Positions 49,262-62,411 are shown, counted from the stretch's first letter. The stretch: DNA of 64,000 nt from Theristus sp. LFF4_11 (GCA_030248135.1 JASANC010000547.1:33347-97346), one strand, 5' to 3'. The notes: generated from the letters alone by a model not told the origin. Numbers and translations are program-made.

Positions 49262-50808
49262 GTCACGCACACGCCCGTGTTCAGATGCGCGTTCTGTTCC
49301 GGGCACTACTGTTGTGTGTTGTTTTTGTTGATGCGAATGCGGAGGCCCGTGTGTGTGCTGTACGTTTCAATGCGGAGATGATTCACTTCAGTTTTGGAAG
49401 AACAAACAACTGTTGCATCTGCATTTGTTTTCAGGATGTTGAAAACAAAGTATGTCGCTTTTGCTTAGCAAAAAACTACAAGTACACGCGTTTCAGTATG
49501 TGAATAAGATGAGTTCACCAACATGTGCATCTGCATGTGCAGCACACCATGTGATTTCGTTGCACCAGGTCAAATTGTAAAAGGCATAATGGAATCCGAA
49601 CGTTTGAGTTGATTGAGCTCACTGATTGGCCCTCTAGAGAGCTTAGATTAGAGCAGCCAATCGGCACAAATTCAATTGCCAGGAAGCACGAAACTTGCAT
49701 CTTTTTTACAATTTGACAGTGCCAAAGCCAAGTCGTCGAAAAGTCAATCAAATTGAAATGATTTTGCGTTGTTTTTGCTGAGTTTTCATGAGGAACTTTC
49801 TCTCTCTCCGGTGCATTTACGACTTCCTGATATTCACCCCTGATATTCCTGATATCATTCACCTCCACCCTCATCAATCACTGTGTCGATTCCCATTCCT
49901 CCCCCACCTCTCCCCGGTGTGTGTCATTTTTGTACATCATGAAATTTTCGCGCGAGCTTATGAATCAACATGTTTCCTTCTTAGTCAAAATGTTTATGCT
50001 CAGTGAAACAAACATACATAATTACTCAAAACTTTTGTGAATATACATCACCGCTCCCCCACCAAATATGTGTTGTTTTCATGGTTTTCGTCTCCCCAAG
50101 CACGTTGTTGTCTTCAACCAAACACTCGTATAAAATTTCAAGTTTGAATCCGGTGTCCAACAAAAATTGATGAAAATCAAAATTTCTTTCCAAATATCTA
50201 TCCCGTTTAAATTGCGATTCAAAAACAGGATATTGTTTGAAGTTACTTTTTTTAAATTTGCTTAAGAAATGTGCAAGAGTGATGAGTATTGAACAAAAAG
50301 TTTCATTCAAAAAATGTGCCGTGCATGAAAAACTGTGGTGCTCTAAGCGCATTTTCCCCTGACGATTGAACCAATCAATAGTTGTATATTTTATCGCGAA
50401 AGATTTTAATCAGATTGTCCATTATATAATTCTGTTAAAGACTAAAATAGCTCTCTACAAATAAACTGTAAGTATTGAAGTGCTATAGACTTTTTGACAA
50501 ATGAAAACCCTCTGATTCGTGAGAACACGATTTGTAAACTTTGTTGATTTGTAGAGTTTTTGTGGCGTGGAAACGTGGTTTCTCTTGTACAAAATGTGTA
50601 GTTATTATGATTATACGTTTGAAAATTGAGGAAAAAACGGATAAAAAAGCTCCCAAACAAATGTGAACACACGCTGTCACAACTCGAAGAGTAAACGTAA
50701 TAAAATAAAACAAGCACACCAGCATAACACTGCAACATGAGAATTTTGAAAATTCTTCAGCTTCCGCTTCTTGTAGAAGAACACGGTTCTGGTCGGCCAA
50801 GTGTTTCA
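49262..50808. other. Spacer downstream of the channel gene
   Basis: No gene is supported. It should hold the channel's 3' UTR and, on the minus strand, the 3' UTR of the unidentified gene ending at 50809. A CCAATCA-type motif pair occurs at about 49620-49665. Confidence 0.45.
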
Positions 50809-52063
50809 TCAGTTGCTGGAGCCGGAGTGTCCACTGTTATCGTCTTGTTCATTTGGTGATGCCTCACTGTTGTTAGAGTTGCACTGATCGGCTTGCTCGT
50901 CTGAAAAAGTGTTGATCTTCATTGTGTAAATTTTCATTTGGCTGCAGTTCTTGGTCTCACAACAAAATTCAATATTACAACAAACTCGTTTATTGTAGAA
51001 CTGGTCACTGAAAACCATTTATTCCAACATTTTTCCAATCTAAAAAGCCAAACAAGATGTTTAGTGCTTTTATTTTTCAAATGGTTTTCAGTGGTATAGC
51101 TCAATATTTGTTGAACTTTTCAGTTGAATAATTATGTCTCCTCAGTGCTTCACACAAAACAAACCAGTCCCCAAGTTTTGAAAGGTTCCATTCCATTCCA
51201 TTCCATTATATTTCGCGAAAAAGCAGGAAACTCCAATGAAGCAGGTTGAATGAATGTTTCATGCGTTCAAAAAACGGATTGGCAAAATGAAGCGCATTCA
51301 TCGCAACATCAGCGATTGTGAGATGAATCTCCAGCAGAATCGGATGGGTAAATTCACTTGCTTCCACTATTGATAATATCGAACAGTAAAAAGTCGCCAG
51401 AAAGAAAACCCCGCAGCGCACCTTTCGATCGAGTGCCATTGGTTGTGCTGGTGTTATTGGCGAGTTTCGCGAGTGTCTCCAGCGCTAATTCCTCCTTGAA
51501 CACTTGAGATCGCCAGGTGTCATTGCAGCTGCGATCGCGCATCGACGCCGACACCGCACGCTTCGGCACCGGAAACGTGCCGCCGAACAGACGTTCGTGC
51601 GTGTTCAACAGTGGCGCGCATTTGCGCGGCGACTGGTGGCGAATGCGTGCCTGTTCATGGAAAGAATTGCCCTAAAGCGGCATTCATGATGCAGTATTTA
51701 GTGACGCGTACGTGTGTTGAAACATACAGCTACGCGGTCACTAAATACTGTTTCATGAATGCGCCCTTTTTACCCGTTCATTTGACCAATCAGCGCCTGA
51801 CAAGTTGCAACAACGCATTGAACGCTTTCGTTAACTGAACTCTGGTGCCATACAAAGAGCCTCTTAATGCTAGACTGAAAGACTCTTGGGCCCACAATTA
51901 AGGATCAGTGGGGCCACATTGAAAAGCATCAGTAGTGGTGGTGGCATCTGCTCATTTTTGGTGGCAGAGTCACTGAAAACACGTGTTGCCAACCCGTGCG
52001 TATCGGTCCTGCGGTTCCACGTTCAGTGGATCGTGCGCCTCGCCGCCAAACAGTGTTCGGATT
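50809..52063 (-). CDS. Unidentified gene, three 3' exons
   Basis: Three exons join in phase and end at a stop: 52063-51994, 51650-51422 and 50900-50809 (TTCAG, GAACAG and TTCAG acceptors; GTTGGC and GTGCGC donors). The middle exon has strong coding character (APLLNTHERLFGGTFPVPKR, then DRSCNDTWRSQVFKEELALE). The first reads IRTLFGGEAHDPLNVEPQDR and the last is an acidic, Ser/Asn-rich tail (NSNNSEASPNEQDDNSGHSG). I do not recognise the family; there is no membrane segment or zinc-binding pattern. The 5' exons must lie further right (first exon enters mid-codon) but I could not find them. Consistent phases make this more than a chance frame. A palindromic MITE sits in the intron upstream of the middle exon. 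Confidence 0.55.
51190..51234 (+). repeat. Dispersed repeat, pair of 19574-19616
   Basis: Shares CATTCCATTC, TATTTCGCGAAAAAGCAGGA and AACTCC with the copy in TMEM50 intron 4, same strand. Here a short CCATT tandem precedes it. Confidence 0.6.
51674..51771. mobile_element. Palindromic MITE, copy 4
   Basis: AAAGCGGCATTCATGATGCA, GTATTTAGTGACGCGTA on the left pairs with AGCTACGCGGTCACTAAATA, CTGTTTCATGAATGCGCCCT on the right. It lies inside the intron between the first two exons of the unidentified minus-strand gene, about 23 bp from the middle exon's acceptor. Confidence 0.88.
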
Positions 52064-53585
52064 CTGAACCAAAAAAACAAAACAACATCATTTGCGATAT
52101 TGCAATTTCTTTGTAAAATTTGAAAATAAACAATTAATTACGATTACGAAACATTACAATTAACAACCCAATTACGAAACATTCACTAACCTCGCACGCA
52201 TGAATCGTGCGGGATCAATGTTCATGTTGAATAAAAAACAGCAGCAGCAGTAGTTTTTCCAGAATTGTCAGTTTTCAATTGCATCCACTGGAGTTACACG
52301 CAGACGCCTTCTATCACAGTTTGCTGTATCATTTGTCATGTACAGTCGACAGAGTTTCTCAAGTCATCAGTCGGAAAAGTTCATTTCATCAAGTCGCTTT
52401 TTGCAATAAAATTCTGCTAATGTCTGTGAATTCAATCACACAGGATTAAAAACCAGTGGGAACACACTGGCCGATCCGGAACAGCGCAGGAACAATAATA
52501 AGATGGAAAGGATTATAAAACCAATGCGAATTTGATTGTTATATTTTTTTCAACTGACACGCGCATGATCGAAGTTAAAACAGTGGAAAAACGCAACAAC
52601 AACGAAAGCCATGTAGCCGAAAACGCGAAGCGTTTTGAAAGTTTTTATGGCTACCGGTTGAGTCTCTCTTGAACTCATAAAAACGCTCTTTTACATCTGC
52701 ACACGCAGTCACGGCTCACGCAATAGCATCGTGAAAATGGGACGTTGGCTTACACTAGCACAAAATGGCGCCGCGCTATCTCGGTTGGCGGCGTGCGCTG
52801 GCACAAGACACACCACACGGCGCGACCATTATTTAAGTCGAGAAAACACAAATTATGATATAATGCACACGTGTCGGCTCGCCTAGCAATCATTATGTGG
52901 ATTTATGTCCTAAATTGCGCAGAGAAGGCTGAAAAGTTGGAAACCGGATGCCCCGGTCAAGTGCAGCCGCGAAAAAAACCGCGGCGTTCCGCATTTTTCA
53001 TGCCGCCAGTTGAGCGGCCGTCATTAACAGCAGGCATGTGCCAGCAAGACGGAATTATTTTACTGCCACATTTGTTGGCCCCGTATTTTCATGTGGCCCC
53101 GCCCCGCCCCGACCGCAGCGGGGGGCGCCAAGGGATAAAAACAGCGCACGATTATTGATGGCCGCCCGATACGTTCATTTAAAACCGGTCGCCGAACACG
53201 TGTGCGCGTTGTATTTTCGTGAGTGGTTACGTTTTGTTATGAGCTGCGAACACACGTTGAAATGCTCGCTGCTGAGTGCTGGAACGCTTTGCGGGTGAAA
53301 AAAAGCTGGACCGGGATCAAACAAACGTCCCAAATGCGACGCATGTAAAAAGCGTTTCGCAACTGCGCAGTTGTTGAACAGCAAATGAGAGACAGTCAGA
53401 CAGAAACCATGAAATTCCAAACAGCGCTGCCGGCTGCGAAAATGGTGAAAAGTCATGTGTTTTGTGCAAGTTCAGAGCCTAAAGCATCCAAGGTTCCAAA
53501 ACTATCCATTGGTTGTTCGCCAAAAAGGAAGTGACTGCCAAACAGTTTGACTTTTGTGAAAGACGGAAAAACGCTGCCCGGAAAA

Positions 53586-53606
53586 ACAACAACCACAACA
53601 ACAACC

Positions 53607-53652
<46 letters not shown>

Positions 53653-53653
53653 C
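53586..53653 (+). repeat. (CAA)n microsatellite
   Basis: A CAA run with a few CCA interruptions at the left. No SINE body was seen beside it. Confidence 0.9.
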
Positions 53654-55495
53654 CCGGACACAAGACGGAAAAAAAGTTTCACTTTGGCGGTGTGGCATCG
53701 TACGGAAAAAAGCGCGCCTCTGGGAATTCGTGGAGATAAATTCAGGCGGAGTAACAGGACGCGCTTGAGACCGATTTGAGCGCAAAACCAGATACAAACA
53801 GAGTACGAACGTGGGTGCGCACACGCAGCAGTTGGCGGCTTGGCACGACCGCAAGAAATGGCACACGACGGCGAAATTGACTCTCGGCGACGTGCAGCAG
53901 TCACTCAATGTCACTTCATTTCGCTTGTTCGTGTGCCCCGAGCGCTCGCCATTGTCCTCTCAAACGCATATACAATTTTTTCGGTGGCGTTGCTTTCTAG
54001 GTCTTGACGTCTCAAATGAAATGTGGCCGCAATCGAAAATCGGCGAAGCAGGCAGGCAAACAAAATTGAGCTTCAACACTTGCGAAATACAGTATTTCCC
54101 TACCGTAGCCAGAGTGGTTTTATTTATTGTGGTGATAACGGTACAAACTCGCTCGAACACGTTGTTATTCTTTGAAGTGAAAGCATCACAGTCCGTCCGC
54201 GGCGTTTTAGTGGCATTGCGCTGCAATGGTACCTCGTAACCATTATTATTTTCATAATGGTCTCCCGTTTTGGAGGCGGCGGTTTCTAGTGCAGCCCATT
54301 TCAGTTTGATTGTCGCCAAAACGATCGGAGAAAAAGTGTGCGCGTAAACGGCATTTGGACGTGCGGGTTTCGCGATTAGATCGATCACGCAAACAACCAT
54401 TTTATTTTTCAAAGAAAGTTTGAATAAAACTTTTCACTGATCACTGACAAAACGTGTACGTGTACGTGTTCAGATAAAAAATACGATCAGTGACTTTCGG
54501 GCATCTGAGGTGAAGAGACGGAAGCACGCACCCTGATGCATTTTTTGATTGGTTCAATCTGACTGATCGATCACGTGAATGTAGCTTTCCATCACTTACA
54601 TGTTGTTGCATGTATGTATGACGACAAATCAATGAAAGTTAGAAAAAACAAAAACCGAATAGACAGAACCGCACGAAAATCGGTAGTATGATCGAAAAAA
54701 ACGCATTAGCTTAGCAACCGACTGACAGACGACGGGAAAGGACACGTTTCAATTAAAAAAAACCTCTGTAAATCATAATCGGATCGAATTTCATCAATGC
54801 AACGGTGGCTCCCGGCTTTGTTGGCTTTTCGAAGCGATGCGTCTGTCTGTTCTGGGTCTATCTGTAGTTTCGCGTTTAGCGGTGAACACAAAGGTAAATA
54901 CTAAGCTTGCAGTGCCATGGTTTGCCGTAGTCAGACTGATGTGTTTGTATGACTGAAACGAAAACTGCGAATCCGATCCATTGCAGTGATCAACTGTTGA
55001 GGGTTCTGAAAGTTCGCTATTTTCAATGGTATTGTGGTATGTTTCGACGTGTTTCGTCTCCAGATGAAATTTTTTTTATCGCCCAACAACAATCACAAAA
55101 TTTTCGTTATAAATTTATTTTCCGGGACCGGACACGGCGGCAGACACGGGCGATACACAGATACATTGCGAGACATTTTTGGCATGTGCCACGTTACAAT
55201 ACAAAAAAAACCTTGTAAAATCAAATGTCAATCAATGCCAAACAGTTGCAGAGGCAGACCATAGTAGAGGTGAACCTGGCCTGTCAGTGCAATGGGGACA
55301 CCCTGATGGACTTCAAAGTGCATTCAAATGCATCCCTGGACCCTGATCGAGCTGATGACACACTTTTCTGCAATAAACATAATAAATATCTAGATATTTG
55401 TACAATATTATATTTGCGTTACACTATTTTTTTATCAAAACACTACGGCTTTATTTAAGTTCAGAAAACTCTGATTAACTGCAATCGGGGGGTAC

Positions 55496-55601
55496 AATTC
55501 CGGCCCGCTAATTCCGGCCTGAAGAATTCCGGCCCGCTCATTCCGGCCCGAAGAATTCCGGCCCGAAGAATTCCGGCCCGGAGAATTCCGGCCCGGAGAA
55601 T
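55496..55601 (+). repeat. 15-bp minisatellite AATTCCGGCCCGAAG, about 7 copies
   Basis: Tandem units of 14-15 bp of the form AATTCCGGCCCG(A/G)AG, with CTC variants near the left. Each unit carries an EcoRI-like GAATTC. Confidence 0.9.
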
Positions 55602-58323
55602 TTTTGCCAGCACGAACAATATTAAACCACACGAAGTGATTTTGGTAATGAAATAATAAAATAAAAATATCGATGTGTAGTGGTTTGTGTTGTTGACTTT
55701 TGTAACCAACCGAATGTGCCGTCATGCGTGCGCACGCACACACGAGGCTGTCATTAATATCGGACGATCGTGAATTAAAAATTTCGGCACTGAAAGCCGA
55801 AAAAGCAAAGTCATGCAGATAGTGGAAGCTTGAGCTAGGGTAGACTGCGTTTGTTTTGGAGTGATACGGGCTAGTTTGATATTTATTGACATTTATCGAG
55901 GCGTTCGAACTTCAGTTCATCTACAATAATGTTTATTGTATGCAGACGTTACAATCAGAATTTTGATCCAAATCCTTTTATCTTTGTGCGATCAGCTATG
56001 CAGCCACAATAGACTGTTTTCAATTTAGTTTGAAGTTTGGCGCCAGGTTTTTTTGTGTTCAAGCGATTATGATTCCATTTCATCAATAAACTCTGCGATT
56101 AATTCAATTCCGTTCGGCGTTGTTTCCATTGTTCAATATCGCCAGCGCATGGCACGGCGCTTTGTTTTTGATCAATTCACCTTGTTTCAGGACAAAGTAA
56201 TTATGACCGTACCCTGTGAATATGTGTGCTTGTGTTGAATGCGTGTAAGCCTTTGATTAGCTTCTAACCTGGCACGAACCAATGGCCGTAATAAATAAAG
56301 CCATCGTGCAAACTTGTACGTTCGTTTTCGTACGCAATCCCATTGATTTATGCTTTCGTAATTTCATGGATTCCGGGAAAATTTCAATTCCTGCCGCTCG
56401 TTTTCGCTCTCTAGTTTTTGAAAGTTGTATGCCATATAGGCGTTTTACTGCGTATCATAAATTACATTTGACCGGAACACGAGGCACATATATTGGCATC
56501 ATATGTTGCGCGTTCAGGTACAATATGTTCAGTTCAGGTTTGAACACGGCAACTAAAAATTTGTTCATTCGTTCAAGTTGCGAGGTGGAAGCGCGCCGGA
56601 ACCCAAAAATACGAAAGCGCATTTATAGTTTTTTCGCGTGTTCGCATGTTTACAGTTTAGGCCTTATCGAATAGTCAAAAATGATGAACAAACCAGCCAT
56701 AAAACGAGTTTCATAGAGTACTTTTTGGTCATCTGACATGTTGTGCGCGTACACGCATGCGTTTTACGCACGTCACATTTGTCATTGTCCAACATGAGCA
56801 ACTGTTTCAATGCGGCAAAATGCAGTTTTTCTGAATGTTTGCATCAGAACCCCCACCGGCAGTTTGTTGGTTTTCGTTGCCGCAACCAGACGTTCACAAA
56901 GATTTCCCGTCACACCAAAACTGTTCTTAATCCAATGACTTTGAAATTTTCGCTTCCACTTAGCGCCGTCGGGTGCACAAATCGGAACCGCGCTAAAAAC
57001 TGTCACCAAGTCTTTGCTCGGCAAATACTTTTTGACGTTTCCATTGCAGTGTATCGCGCATTTATGAAACATGCAAGCGAAAGCCCATTAGAAAGCGTTT
57101 TTGCGCGACGCGACGCAACAACGCCAAATCCATTTGCGCGCGCGGGTGCAAATCGCAGACGCGAAACCGAGCACGCGACGCAAAACACACTGGCACATCC
57201 GGTGGCATGTATGCCGCTCTAGAAAAACGGCAACTGCGAATGCGTCTGCGCGAATGTTTGTCGTTTTCAGTCGGTTCGATGCATTTTCGGCGTTTTTATG
57301 TACATTGTGTGTGACCTAGAGAGCATTCCGCAACGTGCATTGCAGAATACACACGTATGGCGCGTGATTCGCGGACTCTGATTGCGCGAAAACGGCGCGC
57401 GCGTGCGCGTGCATGCGAGCTAATGGCACACAGACACACACATTCTCGCGCATGTTGCGCCGCGCCGTCTCCGCCGTGTCTTTTTTTTATTTTCAGTGCG
57501 TGCCCTCCCCAGTTATTCGCTCGTGTGTGTCTATCCGTGTTTCGTTACAAGTGCGCCAGTTTCAATTTTCATTCACTTTGTGGTGCGTGTATGTGTGTAG
57601 CCGAGTCCCATGGACTCTCCATGAAGACCCGTAAAAAAACTCGAAACAGGAAATTGTTTTCGTCCGTGTGCCCGAAAACACGGCGCTCGGAAGGCTGTAT
57701 CTGATAAGAAAACGTCGTTTGCGGCCTCGTCTGCGATATCGGTGTGCTATTTTTCAAAAAAACCGCGATCCACGCAACAAGCATAACCGAGCAATCGGAC
57801 GCAATCTCGCCGACGTTTTTGCAGCGAGAAACTGACATTGCATTGCACTTTTTTCGACTACACGCCACTCAGCTAAATGGCTTTCTGGCCAAATGGTGTG
57901 ACAGAGAGAAGTGAGAAGCGCCGGTTTTTTGCGTGTAATTGTCATTGTTGATTATATTGCGTCGGACAGTTTGGCGGAAACACGCACTTTCACTTTTGAG
58001 ATTTCATCTTGCTTTCGCTAATTTTATTGGTACGCCGACACTGGATTTTTTGTCGGCTGTCATCGAAGCTTGTGAATCGGTGAGAGAAAAAAACGGTTTT
58101 CATTTTCCGTTAGCAGCAATAAAAACATCGCATCTCCGCTTCCATCAACTTGTTGGCTGTCTAACAATTTTATTGCCCATTCCACTTGTTCTGTGCGCGC
58201 GGTCAGTCACTCTCAATTTTAAGCCAGCCAGCGCACTTGTTTCCATCTTTTGCGTTCCACAACACACGCCAAAAACGTACCGGGCAATCAGAAAAAATCG
58301 CTAGCTGCAGCCCCAGCGTCGAC

Positions 58324-58774
58324 TACCGTATTACCTCTAATAAACCCCCATGGGGGTTTATTTCTTCAGCGACTTCTGGGGGTGGGGGTTTATTTTTGGG
58401 GGGGGGATTATTTTGGGGGGGGGTTTATTTGGAAACCATTTTTAGGGGTGAGCAAAATGGCAAAAATACTTTCCATGGCAGGAAGGAAGTCGCAGAAACT
58501 TCTACTTTTCACAGAGATTTCCTTTTGTAACAGCCTTTTGTAATGAAAATACCACTAACTCATCCCTTTGGGGCCTTTGGTAGCACAATTTCACCAATGT
58601 CACTGCATTCAGCCACTGAATTCGCTAGGTATGTGTTTCAAACAGGTTTCTAATAAACCCCCATGGGGGTTTATTTTTGGGGGGGGATTATTTGGAAACT
58701 TGTCGAGGGGGTGGGGGTTTATTTTTGGGGGGGGGTTTAATTTTGGGGGGGGGTTTAATAGAGGTAATACGGTA
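58324..58774. mobile_element. Guanine-run element with TACCGTATTACCTCT inverted ends
   Basis: The left end TACCGTATTACCTCTAATAA is repeated inverted at the right end (TTAATAGAGGTAATACGGTA), both starting with TA. The two arms (58324-58445 and 58648-58774) are built of units such as AACCCCCATGGGGGTTTA, GGGGTTTATTT and GGGGGGGATTATTT, around a ~200-bp unrelated centre. No transposase is present. It is probably a non-autonomous DNA element whose subterminal repeats expanded. Confidence 0.75.
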
Positions 58775-59162
58775 TAATAATAACTGCCAAAACCATACAG
58801 GAATCATAACTGGCTGGAACAGTACCATGGGGCAAATTATCGTGATGTGTTTGGTGCTGCATCAAAATCAAGCCCAGACAGCACAGCAGCGCTTGTTTTT
58901 GTTTGCGGTCCCGATGGGAAATGCACACGCCTCCGTCTGGCAGCAGTGTTCTGTTATGCTGAGTCGGTTGTTTCTGCCGTCAAATGTTTCTGCGTCCCGC
59001 CAATCATATTCACAAACATTTTCATATCTATGACAAAGATTTTCAGAGGGTGCCCAGCTGCGTTCCAGAATTTTGCACTGATTTCAGCAACAAAAAATAT
59101 CAAGACTGTCTGGCGAATTCTGAACAAAATCCGTTCAACGCAATAACGACATTAAAAACAAA

Positions 59163-59942
59163 ATGGTCGACGAACAACAGCTGACGCTGCTCGCCAGCAG
59201 TGACGCCGATTGCACCAATCAACAGCAATCCTCCGAAACACCAACGACCAATCAGCAGCGTGCACACGAGACGTCGATTCAAATGGAGCATGTGCCGGAC
59301 TCACAAACGCTCTCGGAGCCCCTGTTGGACATCCGGACGACCGTGCACCGCCAGGAGCGGCTCGTCTCCGGCTCGCTGTCGCAGCTCTGCCACCGCACTT
59401 GTCCGCGCTGCGAGGCCGCGATGCCGCCGGCGTTTCTCGACTTCGAGTCGTTCCGCTGTAAAAAGTGCGCCTACAAGTCCGAGTTCCACTGTCTGCGCTG
59501 TGACGCCGTGATCGAGGACGCCATAGCCAACGCCGGCACGGTCAACGACGGCCCGCTGCTTGCGGACGGCGACCACGACAACAACCACAATGACGGGGCG
59601 CTGTTGCGAATGGCCGATTTCAGCGGCAGCGAGCTCACGTGCGCGCAATGCCAAACCAGAATTGGTGGCTGCGGTGAACTGTTGTACTATCTGTTCAGCT
59701 ACGACTGGACGGAGGTGCACGGATGTCCGCAGTGTCCGGCGCCGATCGACGGCCTCAAGTACCGCTGCATCAACTGTCACACGCTGATGATCTGCCCGGA
59801 GGGCGACGTGCTCGACAAGTGCGTCGCGTGTCAGATGCGTCTGCGCGGTCTCTGGCAGTACTACGTGTTCCTGAACGACCGACGCTGGCTGAATGCGAAG
59901 GCGTGGTTGAATAGTTTGAGGCGGATGATTTGTTTGAGATGA
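59163..59942 (+). CDS. Cysteine-rich zinc-ribbon-like protein, single exon, unknown function
   Basis: An intact 259-codon frame with strong coding bias (G/C third positions) from the ATG at 59163 to TGA. The first 70 residues are polar (Gln, Ser, Thr). The rest carries seven CxxC pairs at 80/83, 99/102, 110/113, 160/163, 188/191, 202/205 and 220/223, as expected for three or four zinc ribbons. An acidic/His/Asn insert (about 120-150) splits the second. The C-terminus is Trp/Arg rich (RGLWQYYVFLNDRRW, AWLNSLRR). No signal peptide or clear membrane segment. I do not recognise the family. It is the only intronless gene here, which could mean a retrocopy or simply a compact gene. Confidence 0.7.
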   Translation: MVDEQQLTLLASSDADCTNQQQSSETPTTNQQRAHETSIQMEHVPDSQTLSEPLLDIRTTVHRQERLVSGSLSQLCHRTCPRCEAAMPPAFLDFESFRCKKCAYKSEFHCLRCDAVIEDAIANAGTVNDGPLLADGDHDNNHNDGALLRMADFSGSELTCAQCQTRIGGCGELLYYLFSYDWTEVHGCPQCPAPIDGLKYRCINCHTLMICPEGDVLDKCVACQMRLRGLWQYYVFLNDRRWLNAKAWLNSLRRMICLR

Positions 59943-62411
59943 AGTTTCTGGCACGCTAACGAATATGGCTACGTTTTTTTTTTGTTGAGTGGAATTAAAC
60001 GGAACAGCGTGACGTGCGATTATCAATTGACAGTTTTACTGTATTTTCATCATCTTGCATATGATTGCGATTATTCAGCTTTTTTAAACTTTTCTTGTTC
60101 AGAACACACTGTATTATACGTTTGCCGTTCACAGTTTTTCATTGTACATTGTATTATGTAATGATTCAATGTTAATCAAAATGTGTGCTGTGTTTCAAAA
60201 TGTTTTTCTTTATAAAAAAAGTAGAAAGAAACATATGCCGTGCCGTTCGCAAACAGGTTTCTTTGTTGTTCAAAGGATCATTATCAGTCGTCCGTCAGGA
60301 AATTAATGCATTGTTGAATGAAATGGCTGCGTTCGGACGACGAAAAAAAAATGTAATTTCGACTCAAATCCATTGTAGCTGACAGTGTTTTACAAATTTG
60401 TTTGAGATTGTGAGCTTAGAAGATGCGGATTCACAAAACATGAAACGGTGCTACTAAAACAGCCACTAATATGGCTATTAAATGCGTGGGCTTAACCGAT
60501 TTTAGAACAAGTTTTAGAATACCGGTTAAGAAGCGCCGTTTTTTTCATGTTGTATTAGCGACCAACTAGTGCGTTTCATCTTACATGCAGCGAATCACCT
60601 GCATTCGGCAGGGTATTTCGGAGAAAAACTTCGCGACAAGTAAATTAGAAACTTTTCAAACCCGACTAAAACAATTTTTGCAATTTCTATTTCTCAACAA
60701 AGTTGTCTGGCATTTCATTTAGCTGTTTATTTGGACGATCATGCCAGCTGCTGCTAAAAGCAGCGAAAACAATTAAGCCTCCTCAAAATAGGTTTAAAGT
60801 CAAGGATAGTGAACAAACAACAACAAACTGTGGGACAAGGACGTGACAGGTGCATGACGTTGACGTTGCTAAGGTTCGCGTATTTTAGATTTCACAACAA
60901 AACAGCGTTCACGAACTTGAAAAATCTGATATGGCCATGACAAACAACTTTGTTCTTGTGCATCCAATCAGCTCAAAATCAAATCGATTACACAGTGTGG
61001 CGAAAGAAACCTTTTGTGGCTCATCAACTCGCGAGCAAGCCTCGAGTCATTCATTCATTAATAACCAAGTTTTCATTTTTGCGGTAAACGCATGTACCCA
61101 CGCGCACAACACACCCTGGTAAAGCCTTTTCAGAAAACCCGGCTTTGGTGGCTTCCATGTTTCATCATATGGGACACTGACCGCGCCGGTTATAAGCGGT
61201 TCTTCTATCAGTGATCCCTTCTGCGCTAAACTTCTGCAGACATCTCATGCGTTGCTGTGACCGCCAATGTTTTACAGTTTCTTCTCCAGAAAGCGCTGGA
61301 AACATTGCGGAAAGCGTGCAAAGTGATTATTTTAGGGGTTGGAGGTCCCTGTATCGGATGTGTGAGCAGGTGGCTAGATATAAACTCGACATGTACTGAC
61401 AAACCGCGTGCTTGTTCATGTTCGTTAATTAATTACATCACCATTTTTGAACAAGTTATGCGTTAGTCACACATATCGCCAGGCTGATGACACGTTTCAT
61501 ATTCGACCCGAAAAAAGTTGTTTCAATCAGCAGACCACGTGCGCATACGCCCTCCCCCATTGCATCTCCGTTCATCCATCAGTGTTGCTCGAATGCATTT
61601 GGTCTGGCTTCAATTCCGCTGATCAGTAAACTGCAGACGCCTTGAAAATTATGATATGCGGTACTTTCATAGCAAAGGCTTCCGTACAAGGGAAGCATTG
61701 TTGCATTTATTGTTGCGTTTTTTTGATTTGTTGCTCGAAAAACAGATTTTTATATGCCGGTATAATCAATCAGCGTATTGAGCTTTTTTGGATGCATTAA
61801 CTATAGAGTTTTTTCAGCGTTTGCGATAAGTTCAAACTCATTAAAAACGGATCATTTTAGGCTTACAATATGTGCGATTAACGATTTCCTTCCGTTTTCA
61901 ATAAAAAAGTCGTCAGACTAGACAAGGTTTTTTTATCTGCAGCTAAAGATGTGTACCGCTTTTCATATATTGTACTCACTCAGATGTATACAGAACTGTG
62001 TGCGTGTGTTTTCCGTAATTTTGTCACGAAACTCATTTACTTTCAGCAAAAAAATATAGCACCACACGAAATCCCATTTTTTGCAAATTACGGCCAACGA
62101 ACGAAAACAGCTGGCAGCAAAATAGCATTTTCGATGCCATTTGCAATGCAACCGAAGACCACCTGAGAAACAATACGAGGTGCACTTTGCCACAAAGTAA
62201 AACGTCTCCGTTAGCCGTAGTAAAACAGTTAGCCGGCAGTTCAAAATGTTGAATTCGCCGTGTTCAACCTTGTTTTGAGCCTTCGGGTTTTTTTAAAGTA
62301 GTGTTAAAGTAGTGAATAAGTTGCTTAAATAAAGTGAAATACCATAAATCGCCGGAACGGAACGCACCTACAGTAATAACGAAATACGAACGAATCGTCC
62401 AAGTCACGAGC
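59943..62411. other. Spacer between the Cys-rich gene and the GPCR
   Basis: No supported gene. It is A/T rich and may contain upstream non-coding or short coding exons of the GPCR. Confidence 0.45.

Larger units (their letters stand above)
52064..58323. other. Gene-poor stretch
   Basis: No recognised gene. Missing 5' exons of the minus-strand gene may be hidden here. From about 52.6 to 58.3 kb the texture resembles 20.6-23.6 and 38.7-42.7 kb: mixed-GC sequence with many overlapping open frames (56282-56674 +, 56743-57222 +, 53811-54239 +) and a GC-rich patch at about 53095-53135, but no identifiable domain. Confidence 0.35.

Noticed and set aside
53811..54239. 142-codon plus-strand frame with fairly GC-rich codons
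   Set aside because: No domain recognised, no supporting splice structure, and it lies in the texturally odd gene-poor block.
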